DNA of 64,000 nt, from NCBI RefSeq assembly GCF_902158555.1, contig NZ_CABGGS010000023.1, positions 538,325-602,324 on the forward strand, read 5' to 3'. Of this stretch, positions 24,573 through 32,556 are shown in pieces. This stretch comes from Klebsiella spallanzanii (lineage in GTDB: Bacteria > Pseudomonadota > Gammaproteobacteria > Enterobacterales > Enterobacteriaceae). A model generated the notes under the pieces. That model was not told the origin of the DNA, made no database searches, and saw nothing but the letters and a program-made list of their open reading frames with translations. Within the stretch, counting starts at the first letter, position 1. Each line of letters starts with the position of its first letter. Position numbers and translations under genes: made by a program.

Positions 24573-26067
24573 ATTACTGGCGGCGAGCGTTTTTCTGGCG
24601 CTCAGCGTGGTGAGCGAAATAGCGCAGGCGGCAGGGGTATTGACCATTGGTCGTCGCGAGGACAGCACCACTTTTGACCCGATAAAATCGGCGCAAAATG
24701 CCGACAACTGGGTTTTTTCCAACGTCTTCGATCCGCTGGTACGAGTGGATAAAACCGGGACTAAGCTGGAGCCTGGCGTGGCAGAAAGCTGGACGATTTC
24801 CCCGGATGGTAAGGTCTATACCTTTAAAATTCGTGATACCAAATTCTCTGATGGTACAGCGCTGACCGCCAGCGATGCGGCGTTTAGCCTGTTGCGTATC
24901 CGCGATGATGAAGGTTCGCTATGGCGTGATTCCTATAGCATTATCGCCAAAGCGGAGGCCACGGACCCGCGCACCCTGGTGGTCACGCTGAAATCGCCCT
25001 CCGCGCCATTCTTATCGCAGCTGGCGCTGCCGAACGCCTCGGTGGTTTCACAGCAGGCGATGAAGGCGGAAGGTGAAGAGGCGTTTGCCGAAAAACCGAT
25101 AGGTTCCGGCGCGTTCAGTGTTAAAGAGTGGCTGCGCGGCGAAAAAATCGTGCTGGTTAAGAACCCGAACTTCTGGCAGGCGAAAAACGTCAGCCTGGAC
25201 GGCGTGGAGTGGTTAACCATTCCGGATGATAATACCCGAATGCTGAAAGTGCAGGCTGGTGAGCTTGACGCCGCGCTGACCGTGCCTTTCTCGCGCATTG
25301 CCTCGTTACAAAAAGACGCCAATCTGAAGGTTGAGCTGGATCCTTCCACTCGTGAAGACCATCTGCTGATCAACCATTCTCACGGCGCGCTGGGTAAGGT
25401 GGAGGTGCGTCAGGCGCTGGACTTTGCGATTGATAAAGACGCTATCGTGAAGACCGTGACCTTTGGCTATGGTCAGGTGGCGAACTCCTACATTCCTGCC
25501 GGGGCGCTTTACCATTACGCGGACAATCTTCGCAGGCCATACGATCCGCAAAAGGCCAAAGAGATGCTGAAGGCGGCGGGGGCCGCCGACCTGAAGCTGA
25601 ACTACGTGGTTAACGCCGGGGATGAAGTGGACGAGCAAATCGCGATTTTGCTCCAGCAGCAGCTGGCAAAAGCCGGGGTGACGGTGAATTTACAAAAAGT
25701 CGATCCGAGCCAGAGTTGGGATATGCTGGTCGCCGGGGATTATGATATTTCGGTAATGTACTGGACGAACGATATTCTTGACCCTGACCAGAAAACCACC
25801 TTTGTGCTTGGTCATGATGCCAATATGAACTATATGACCCGCTATCATAATGAGCAGGTTAAAGCTCTGGTGGCCGCTGCGCGCGTAGAAATGGACAGTA
25901 AAAAGCGCGAGCAGATGTATATTGACCTGCAAAAAATGGCCAAAGCCGACGTGAACTGGGTTGATCTGTATTACAGCCCGTACCGCAACGTCAGCCGCAA
26001 GAATATCGACGGTTTTTACCAGAATCCGCTGGGGCGCTTCTTCCTGGAGGATACCGTCAAAAACTAA
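24553..26067 (+). CDS. Dipeptide/oligopeptide-type ABC substrate-binding protein
   Basis: Periplasmic binding protein of about 504 residues (SBP_bac_5 family). The signal peptide is basic then hydrophobic (MKHRQVKLLAASVFLALS) with cleavage near IAQA-A. The family signature follows after about 75 residues: AESWTISPDGKVYTFKIRD. In classical dpp/opp operons the binding protein is first; here it is last, after the ATPases. A strong terminator follows at 26077. The ligand is unknown; in PipR-type loci of plant endophytes the linked transporter takes up peptides or an ethanolamine-derived plant signal, so a similar role is plausible. Confidence 0.92.
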   Translation: MKHRQVKLLAASVFLALSVVSEIAQAAGVLTIGRREDSTTFDPIKSAQNADNWVFSNVFDPLVRVDKTGTKLEPGVAESWTISPDGKVYTFKIRDTKFSDGTALTASDAAFSLLRIRDDEGSLWRDSYSIIAKAEATDPRTLVVTLKSPSAPFLSQLALPNASVVSQQAMKAEGEEAFAEKPIGSGAFSVKEWLRGEKIVLVKNPNFWQAKNVSLDGVEWLTIPDDNTRMLKVQAGELDAALTVPFSRIASLQKDANLKVELDPSTREDHLLINHSHGALGKVEVRQALDFAIDKDAIVKTVTFGYGQVANSYIPAGALYHYADNLRRPYDPQKAKEMLKAAGAADLKLNYVVNAGDEVDEQIAILLQQQLAKAGVTVNLQKVDPSQSWDMLVAGDYDISVMYWTNDILDPDQKTTFVLGHDANMNYMTRYHNEQVKALVAAARVEMDSKKREQMYIDLQKMAKADVNWVDLYYSPYRNVSRKNIDGFYQNPLGRFFLEDTVKN

Positions 26068-26076
26068 TGCCTCTTT

Positions 26077-26110
26077 GCGCCGGCTGGCCTCGACCACCGG
26101 CGCTTTTTTT
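26077..26110 (+). terminator. Rho-independent terminator of the peptide-transporter operon
   Basis: GCGCCGG (26077-26083) pairs with CCGGCGC (26097-26103) and is followed directly by seven T. It lies 10 bp after the binding-protein stop and closes the pip 2/dpp-like operon. Confidence 0.88.
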
Positions 26111-26136
26111 GATCTTTTCGGACAACCCGCTGCGGC

Positions 26137-26150
26137 TTGATGCACGTCAA
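26137..26150. promoter_or_regulatory. FNR-like half-palindrome upstream of the symporter
   Basis: TTGATGCACGTCAA differs at one position from the FNR consensus TTGATNNNNATCAA. It lies 154 bp upstream of the DAACS symporter start in a 236-bp gap. This is a visual match only and could be chance. Confidence 0.3.
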
Positions 26151-26303
26151 CGAGCACATCAACTTTTACTATAAAAACTAAAAAAAGAGTTGTAACCCCG
26201 TCTGCTTTTATTCAATTTATGTGGTGAATGTTTGGTGCGTTTCAATAAAAAAAATACATACGCATTGAAAACAACACGTTAAATAAATCAGGGGTTAATT
26301 TTT

Positions 26304-27578
26304 GTGGCAAGTGCAAACAAACTCACGCTGTTCATCGTCATTTTCATGCTCTTGGGGATCCTCTCCGGCGCGGCCATCCATGCATATGCCGCGCAAACGA
26401 CCATTACCGCATGGTCTGAAAACATTACGCTGCTAACCGACGTCTTCCTGCGTCTGATTAAGATGGTGATTGCGCCATTAGTCTTCAGTACCCTGACGGT
26501 TGGTATTATGCGTCTTGGCGAAACGGCAACCATCGGGCGGGTCGGCGGTAAAGCGATGGTGTGGTTTATCACCTCGTCAATTCTCTCCATTCTGGTCGGG
26601 CTGGTGATCGTGACTCTCGAACATCCCGGCGCCGGTTTGAACCTCGCTATTCCTAAAGAGTCCGTGGATACCGGGCTGGCGGTAAGCGGAATGAGCTTAA
26701 AAGGCTTTCTGACGCATACTATTCCGACCAGCATTACCGAGGCGATGGCCAACAACGAGATTCTGCAAATCGTGGTGTTCTCAATGTTCTTTGGCATTGC
26801 CGGGGCGTCTTTGGGCGAAAAGTTTAATGCCCCGCTGGTGGCTGCGCTCAACGTGGTTTCCCACATTATGCTGAAGGTGACCGGGTACGTCATGTATGTG
26901 GCACCGCTGGCGATTTTCGCGGCGATTTCATCGGTTATCGCCTCTCAGGGGCTGGGGATCCTGCTTAACTATGCCTCTTTTATCGGCGGTTACTATGTGG
27001 CGATTCTGCTGACCAGCGTCGTGCTGTTGGCGGTAGGCTATATGGTGTTGAAAAAAGAGGTTTTTCGCCTGCTCAATATGCTGAAAGACCCGGTACTGGT
27101 GGCGTTTACCACCAGCAGCTCGGAAGCCGCTTATCCGAAGACCCTGGAGCGGCTGGTGAAATTTGGCTGCTCGCGTAACATCGCTTCGTTTGTGCTGCCC
27201 ATTGGTTACTCGTTTAATCTGGTTGGCTCGATGGTGTACTGCTCTTTTGCCGCCATGTTTATCGCTCAGGCCTACAATATTCAGCTGAGCTTTAGTGAGA
27301 TTACCGTGATGATGCTGACGCTGATGCTGGCATCGAAAGGGATTGCCGGGGTGCCGCGTTCGGCGCTGGTGGTGCTGGCCGCCACAATCCCCAGCTTCAA
27401 TATTCCTGTTGCCGGTATCTTGCTGCTGATGGGCATTGATCACTTCCTGGATATGGGGCGTTCGGCGATAAACGTACTGGGTAACGGGATCGCGACGGCA
27501 ATGCTGTCAAAAAATGAAGGTTTATTGCAGGAAGAAGTACCGGAAGCTGAAGCTGAACCTCAGCAGGTCGAAGCCTGA
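26304..27578 (+). CDS. Dicarboxylate/amino acid:cation symporter (DAACS family)
   Basis: 424-residue inner-membrane symporter of the GltP/DctA/SstT superfamily. N-terminal membrane helices are followed by the re-entrant serine-rich hairpin FTTSSSEAAYPKT (family SSSxATLP), here with a tyrosine in place of threonine-leucine. Later come FVLPIGYSFNLVGS (NMDG-like segment, changed) and KGIAGVPRSALVVLA. The start is a GTG at 26304 with AGGGG about 10 bases upstream. It is separated from the peptide-transporter operon by a terminator and is probably its own unit. Substrate is an acidic amino acid or C4-dicarboxylate by family, unconfirmed. Confidence 0.9.
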   Translation: MASANKLTLFIVIFMLLGILSGAAIHAYAAQTTITAWSENITLLTDVFLRLIKMVIAPLVFSTLTVGIMRLGETATIGRVGGKAMVWFITSSILSILVGLVIVTLEHPGAGLNLAIPKESVDTGLAVSGMSLKGFLTHTIPTSITEAMANNEILQIVVFSMFFGIAGASLGEKFNAPLVAALNVVSHIMLKVTGYVMYVAPLAIFAAISSVIASQGLGILLNYASFIGGYYVAILLTSVVLLAVGYMVLKKEVFRLLNMLKDPVLVAFTTSSSEAAYPKTLERLVKFGCSRNIASFVLPIGYSFNLVGSMVYCSFAAMFIAQAYNIQLSFSEITVMMLTLMLASKGIAGVPRSALVVLAATIPSFNIPVAGILLLMGIDHFLDMGRSAINVLGNGIATAMLSKNEGLLQEEVPEAEAEPQQVEA

Positions 27579-27583
27579 TCGTC

Positions 27584-27609
27584 ACGCGCCCTTGTTAACG
27601 GGGGCGCGT
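27584..27609 (+). terminator. Stem-loop after the symporter gene
   Basis: ACGCGCCC (27584-27591) and GGGCGCGT (27602-27609) pair perfectly; only a short T stretch follows. It is the likely terminator of the symporter. The remaining roughly 270 bp up to the next gene show no other coding signal. Confidence 0.65.
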
Positions 27610-27883
27610 TTACTCATCACGGCGAAAAAGAGGCCCCTAACAGGCACGCAAGGGGCAATGTGACGAAGTGACTCATTCCTCGATAAAGACGTTTTTCTTA
27701 TTGTATAAAAATACGCTACGGTATCTTCATACCAAGGAACCAAGTAATGTTACCTGCTGCTTGTCGCACCTGAGTAGATGTTTTTCATCTTGTTGATATT
27801 TTTCGGAATCTCTTCCTATACAAGCCGTCAAATTCCTAATTTTACCGTGCATAGTGTTATCAATGATCAGCATAAGCGAGGGT

Positions 27884-28501
27884 TTACCAGCGCTCTTTTA
27901 ACAAATTCATAAACTGGAAAAAATCATAATTATTATTAAGGCTGAATTTTTCCATAATTTTACTTTTGTGCCATGTGGTGGTTTTGATACTCACCTTGTT
28001 GAGGGCAGATATCTTGCTAATGTCAAAGCCATGAATAATGCCGGTGGCGACGGCGACCTGCGATCGGGAAAGCATTTTATGCGGGCAGTTGGTGCAGGTT
28101 AGCGCTGAGTCCAGCGTTTGCGCCAGAGGGCGATTCTCACTCTTTCTCAGCTCATGGGCAATGATTTCAAACATTTTATCAATATTAACGGATTTGATTG
28201 AAACGAAGATAACGCCTTTCAGGCAGTTAACAATGAGCTCTTTTTCCGGGAGTTTGTCATAGCTGTGCAATATAATCACTGAACTATTTTTTTTACGATT
28301 TTTTATGCTGGTATTGCACAGGTAGATCTCGCCGGGGAGAACTTCAGCGATAATGATATCCTTATCTAAAAAATCATTATGCTTATAAGAAAAATTAACG
28401 TCCAGATTAGCATTGCTGCGGATAAGTTCATTGACCATTGAAACCAATGATTCTCTGAGGAACGTATTTTTAGTATTGATTGCGATGTTTATTGTTTTCA
28501 T
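27884..28501 (-). CDS. LuxR-type (GerE domain) orphan regulator
   Basis: 205-residue protein. The C-terminal third has a GerE-type helix-turn-helix: LSRSQVAVATGIIHGFDISKIS, then a recognition helix VSIKTTTWHKSKIMEKF. The N-terminal part resembles a receiver-like alpha/beta fold but lacks a clear acidic pocket and phospho-Asp, so it is probably not phosphorylated. A CxNCPHK segment precedes the DNA-binding domain. AGGGAA upstream supports the ATG at 28501. Base composition is more AT-rich than the flanking genes, suggesting transfer. A small membrane protein is encoded just upstream on the same strand. Target genes unknown. Confidence 0.75.
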   Translation of the reverse strand: MKTINIAINTKNTFLRESLVSMVNELIRSNANLDVNFSYKHNDFLDKDIIIAEVLPGEIYLCNTSIKNRKKNSSVIILHSYDKLPEKELIVNCLKGVIFVSIKSVNIDKMFEIIAHELRKSENRPLAQTLDSALTCTNCPHKMLSRSQVAVATGIIHGFDISKISALNKVSIKTTTWHKSKIMEKFSLNNNYDFFQFMNLLKERW

Positions 28502-28608
28502 GGCGTTATTTCCCTGATAAATCAACATAACGCCATGTTGTGATCAATCCTCCGGGCGTATGCGGTGATTGTTGCTGTGCAGATTTTTTATTATTGCTGT
28601 GGCTTTAA

Positions 28609-28749
28609 TTATCTTCTGCGCGAAGAGTTCTTCGTTGAAAACGGAAACTTCTGTTTTCTCCTGTCTCTGATATAAGAAACAAGACTATAGACGGAAACGC
28701 AAAGGCAAAATATGCACAGCAATAAGGCTAACCATGTTTGCATGGCCAT
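28609..28749 (-). CDS. Small single-pass membrane protein, 46 residues
   Basis: A complete short frame on the minus strand with AAGGA 8 bases before the ATG (a second ATG two codons later is possible). The sequence is one hydrophobic helix, about residues 5-24 (WLALLLCIFCLCVSVYSLV), followed by a strongly basic tail, YIRDRRKQKFPF and ending in RRR. This gives one inner-membrane helix with the tail inside. The YSLxSYIRDRRKQ-PF type tail resembles short membrane proteins annotated in Klebsiella genomes, from memory. It lies 107 bp upstream of the orphan LuxR gene, in the same direction. Function unknown. Confidence 0.65.
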   Translation of the reverse strand: MAMQTWLALLLCIFCLCVSVYSLVSYIRDRRKQKFPFSTKNSSRRR

Positions 28750-29084
28750 GATTGATATCCTTTAACTTAATTTTAGGTGTTAAAACAGTACATCGTACGC
28801 ACGAGAATATTTTTATACTCATCTTCAAAATCGTACTGGCGATCGTGGGCGAAAAGCGTGCGGCAAACGGCCGGAATTCAGAGGTTGCTGAATTTATCGA
28901 CAGTCCATTATCTTAATGACGCTTTGACGTGGTTCGCTCACGACACCATGTCAATGTAGGAAAATTCTTAATGTGCTGTCAGTCTCATTTCTCTCATTCC
29001 TCTCAAAAACTGAAAAAAAGTTAACAAGAAAAGCAAAATGTATAACGTATTGGTAATGATGTACTGCGCAAGGATAAACATTAA
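28750..29084. other. Intergenic region, no gene supported
   Basis: About 335 bp between the small membrane protein and the response regulator. It presumably holds the promoter for the leftward small-protein/LuxR unit. A 60-codon plus-strand frame here has no ribosome-binding site or recognisable composition and is not called. Confidence 0.5.
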
Positions 29085-29106
29085 CCGGCGGCGCAGCGGC
29101 CGCCGG
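29085..29106 (-). terminator. Stem-loop after the two-component operon
   Basis: CCGGCGGC (29085-29092) and GCCGCCGG (29099-29106) form a perfect 8-bp GC stem 11 bp beyond the response-regulator stop on the minus strand. The following minus-strand TTAATGTTT is a weak T tract. Confidence 0.6.
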
Positions 29107-29117
29107 GTCGGGAGAGG

Positions 29118-29816
29118 TCAGGAAAGGAACGCCAGCCCTTTACCAAATATGGCGCGAATCGGCAGGGTTATACCGTGAAGGCGGGCCTTGTGCCGCAGGC
29201 GGCTAATCACGACGTCAATTCGGTGCAGCTCTGGTTCCCCTTCATCGGTGAACAAAGAGGTGTGCAGGTCAACTTTGCTGCACACTTCATTGCGATTACG
29301 CATTAAGACTTCCAGCAGCCGATACTCTTGCTGCGTCAGGGGGAGGTTCAGCCCCGATGGCGCAACCAACTGCTCGGCCTGCAGTATCCAGGGAGAAGGG
29401 GCAGGCCGTTCTGCTGATTCCACCGGAGTGGGCTGTTCCGGCGGTTTTTGCTGGCGGAGCCGGGAACCTAGCGCATGAATCTTTTCCGCGAGATCGGAAA
29501 AGTTTACCGGCTTGATGAGATAGAGGTCGGCACCGGAGTTTAACGCCTGTAGCCGGTCCTGCTCATGCCCTCTGGCGGTAATGACCACCAGCCCGAACTG
29601 GCCAATTTCATGCAGATAGTCCAGTACGCTAAATCCGTCTTCCCCCGGCAGGCCGATATCGATGAGCACGATATCGACGGGGTCGCGATGCAGCTGCCGC
29701 CAGAATGCTTCGGCACTGCGTACGCCCCAGGCATCAAAGCCGCGATGGCGCAAAAAAGCCAATAGTTCATCCAGTAAATCAGCGCTATCTTCGATAATAG
29801 CCACGCGTAATGTCAT
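29118..29816 (-). CDS. Response regulator, OmpR/PhoB type
   Basis: 232-residue regulator. The receiver domain (about 1-115) has the acidic pair IIEDS, the phospho-acceptor aspartate in VLIDIGLPGEDG, the Thr in VVITARG and the Lys in LIKPV. A Pro/Gln-rich linker precedes a C-terminal winged helix (about 150-232; LTQQEYRLLEVLMRNRNEVCSK, VISRLRHKA, IRAIFGKGLAF). The ATG at 29816 overlaps the kinase stop in an ATGA, so the pair is co-translated. Targets are unknown; the divergent citrate synthase-like gene is a candidate. Confidence 0.9.
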   Translation of the reverse strand: MTLRVAIIEDSADLLDELLAFLRHRGFDAWGVRSAEAFWRQLHRDPVDIVLIDIGLPGEDGFSVLDYLHEIGQFGLVVITARGHEQDRLQALNSGADLYLIKPVNFSDLAEKIHALGSRLRQQKPPEQPTPVESAERPAPSPWILQAEQLVAPSGLNLPLTQQEYRLLEVLMRNRNEVCSKVDLHTSLFTDEGEPELHRIDVVISRLRHKARLHGITLPIRAIFGKGLAFLS

Positions 29817-31783
29817 GATTTGTCCTTCTGCTGTCCATCCAGCGGGAGAGTAAGCGCAAATTCGCATCCGGCAGCGGTATTTTTTGCCAGCCACAGGTCC
29901 CCGCCGTGGGCCTGTACGATTTGTCGGGCGACATACAGTCCAAGACCGGTCCCGGCCGGTGTTGTCGTATGCGTTTCGCCGCGGCGATAGCGCTCGAAAA
30001 TATGTTCGACCTGTTCAGGTGGAATGCCGGGACCGCGATCGCCAATGCGGATTTCAAAATGTTTTTCCTGCTGAAAAATCTCGATTCTTATCTCACCCGA
30101 TTCTGAATATTTGACCGAGTTATCAAGCAGGTTAGCGATAGCAATACACAGCATCCCGCTATCAATGAACAGCATCGGCGAAGAGGATTCAGGGCCAACA
30201 TTTTGCCCCTCCAGGGTGACATTTAAATAATGGTTCAGCGACAGATCCACCACCGTGGCGGCCGTATGGATAACCGGCAGCAGTTCGGCATTTTGTTTAT
30301 CTGCGTGCAGGTCGTAGGAGGAGAGACGGGCATCGGCCAGGCAATTATCGGTTAGCTGTACAAGGCGGGTAGTTGCCCGCTGCATACGATCGAGACGTGA
30401 GCCCTGGCTCGCGGATGAGGTGCACAGGCGCAGGTTCTCCAGCGCGGCCTGAATAACCGCCAGCGGCGTTCTGAACTCATGCGCCACCATCCCCATAAAC
30501 TGGCGCTGGTGAAAACTGGCGTCGCGCTCAATCTGTAGCTCCCGCGCCAGCTGTTGCTTGCGCACCAGCGCACGGTTTTCCGCCCGCACGCGCAGTACGG
30601 CGATAATCAGTACGGTGACAATATGAATAATCAGCGCGTACTGCCAGGTGGAATAAATCATGTTGTGAAAGGGGATGACGCCGTGAATGGAGAGCAGCAC
30701 CAGCGCAGCGGAAACGACGTATACCGGCGGCAGCAACCCCAGTAGCAGTGTGTTCAGATCAATCGCCTTGCGTCGCCACAGCGTCCATGAGGTGATCAGC
30801 AGAATGGGGGCGGCGATAAAGAAAATCCCTGCTTCAATCTGCATCGCCAGGCCGTAAAAGCCTAGTGGAATGCTGATTTGCAGAACAATATTTAAACCTA
30901 TCGCCGACAGCAGCAATTGATGCAGCCGTGGCATATTTTTCTTAAGGTCGAAAACCTCGCTATGTAGCCACAGCGCGGTGGCGTAGCTCACCAGCGACAG
31001 GCAGCTGATCATGTAATCCTGAATCGGCAGAAGGGCATCGCCAAAAAGCCATTCCGGGTAGCCATGCAGCGCTGCGACCAGCGGATAGTTCAGAGAAAAG
31101 AGGCAGATCCCCCACAGCAAACGTCGGCGCAGTACAACGGCCAGCCACAGGGCGATACCGCTGGCGATCGCCGCGAGGCCGAAGTAAAAGCTCCAGAAAG
31201 CGGTATCGAGAGTTGCTGTACGCACGAATTCCTGCGGTGAAGAGAGCGTCGCCAGCAGGATCAGCGTGCTGCTGCTCTGGATACGGAATGCAATCTCGTA
31301 GCCTGCCGCCGTGGGCGGAGGCGGTAAAATCAGCACGCTTTCACGATAGTCGAGGTCGTTATCCCGGGCTGGAGCATGGTCGCCAAACTCTTTCTGTATC
31401 CATGGACTATGGCTGGCGTAAGGGCGATAAAAAACCGTTAAATGGTCAACAAATGATGGGCCAAGCTGTAACCAGCGCTGCTCACCGGAAAAGTAATTTG
31501 CCGGTAGTGAAGCGCGTAGCCAGAAGGTCTTTGGCGAGTAGCCAAATGACGGGATAAGCGGCGCCGTTTTTAGCGTATCTTTCGGTAACGAAAGAAATTC
31601 GTCTAGCGTCATCTTGTCGCTGGCGTCCGCATACCAGTATACGGGAATATCAATACCTAACTGGCGGACTTCCGCTCGCGCTGGAGTCCACATCTGTAGA
31701 AAAATCAGGATGCCGGACCATGCCCAGAAATGCAGTCTGCGGCTTCGGCAAAAAATATCAAAAAAAGCGCACAAACGATTCAA
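29813..31783 (-). CDS. Sensor histidine kinase with 7TM-DISM-type sensor
   Basis: 656-residue hybrid-free sensor kinase. An N-terminal membrane anchor precedes a periplasmic beta-rich domain (about 40-185: TFWLRASLPANYF, WLQLGPSFVDHLTVFY) of the 7TMR-DISM extracellular type. About seven membrane helices follow (about 190-400). The HisKA domain has the phospho-histidine in MVAHEFRTPLAVI near residue 425. The ATPase domain has NLLDNSVKYSE, IGDRGPGIP and GTGLGLYVA. The start is a TTG at 31783 with AAGGGG six bases upstream. DISM sensors are thought to bind carbohydrates or other small ligands; the signal here is not known. Confidence 0.88.
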   Translation of the reverse strand: MNRLCAFFDIFCRSRRLHFWAWSGILIFLQMWTPARAEVRQLGIDIPVYWYADASDKMTLDEFLSLPKDTLKTAPLIPSFGYSPKTFWLRASLPANYFSGEQRWLQLGPSFVDHLTVFYRPYASHSPWIQKEFGDHAPARDNDLDYRESVLILPPPPTAAGYEIAFRIQSSSTLILLATLSSPQEFVRTATLDTAFWSFYFGLAAIASGIALWLAVVLRRRLLWGICLFSLNYPLVAALHGYPEWLFGDALLPIQDYMISCLSLVSYATALWLHSEVFDLKKNMPRLHQLLLSAIGLNIVLQISIPLGFYGLAMQIEAGIFFIAAPILLITSWTLWRRKAIDLNTLLLGLLPPVYVVSAALVLLSIHGVIPFHNMIYSTWQYALIIHIVTVLIIAVLRVRAENRALVRKQQLARELQIERDASFHQRQFMGMVAHEFRTPLAVIQAALENLRLCTSSASQGSRLDRMQRATTRLVQLTDNCLADARLSSYDLHADKQNAELLPVIHTAATVVDLSLNHYLNVTLEGQNVGPESSSPMLFIDSGMLCIAIANLLDNSVKYSESGEIRIEIFQQEKHFEIRIGDRGPGIPPEQVEHIFERYRRGETHTTTPAGTGLGLYVARQIVQAHGGDLWLAKNTAAGCEFALTLPLDGQQKDKS

Positions 31784-32556
31784 TCACGTCCCCTTGCGGC
31801 ATGGATTAATAAAATCAGTACGATAGATATAGTCTGGTGGCCTGCCGGCACAGGCAACCCCCCGGAATCCGGGAAATAAACGTGTAGGGTTGGACGACGC
31901 AGCATTCTGCTAGTGTCGAAGGTATTATTCCAGCGTTATCTGCGTGCGGGGTTACTGGACAGACCTGTTGTGAGTAAATCCTTAATGGTGATTAACGTAT
32001 GGGGATAGTGAGTAATACACAACCTGGAAGCTCAGTTTGGTCATAGGAATTTATGATGTTATACCAGTGGTTCGCGTTTTTAATATACAAAATGCGCAAT
32101 AGGTTATTTGTTTATTGCACATAAAACCAGGTGGTTATATTAAGCTTTGATTAATTTTTTAATTATTGCTCTTTAACAGCGGTGCATAAAAAAAACGCCG
32201 TCACCAGAAGTGTGTCAGGTTAGAAAACGTAACAGCTAAGGTCGAGGCACTTCTGGCTATATGATTAGGATTTTATTTTTTTTAAATATGTTTTTTATCG
32301 TTAAAAAATCAGAGTAAAATTTTAATTTCTGCGTTATTTGCCAGGGGTAAAATGATGGCGCTGCTTTTTTAGCATGATTTTATTTGGTCGGCGGCCCTCC
32401 GTTGTCTGATTCAAACGATGAATAATAGCGCCGTTTTATGAATGTTTTGGCTATTCACATCAAAGAACCAACGAGCCACACTGGTTATGTTGACAATTCC
32501 GCCTGAAGAAATGACCAGGTTAATTATTCACTCGTTGTGGAAGGGGACCTTACAGG
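31784..32556. other. Long divergent intergenic region
   Basis: About 770 bp, AT-rich over most of its length, between the divergent sensor kinase and citrate synthase-like genes. Promoters for both must lie here. The one structure seen is an inverted repeat, CCAGAAGTG at 32204-32212 with CACTTCTGG at 32248-32256, separated by 35 bases. No coding frame is supported. Confidence 0.5.

Noticed and set aside
28777..28959. 60-codon plus-strand frame in the intergenic region
   Set aside because: No ribosome-binding site, no family features, and poor amino-acid composition.
32204..32256. CCAGAAGTG/CACTTCTGG inverted repeat as a terminator
   Set aside because: The loop is 35 bases and no gene ends nearby, so it is noted only as structure in the intergenic region.
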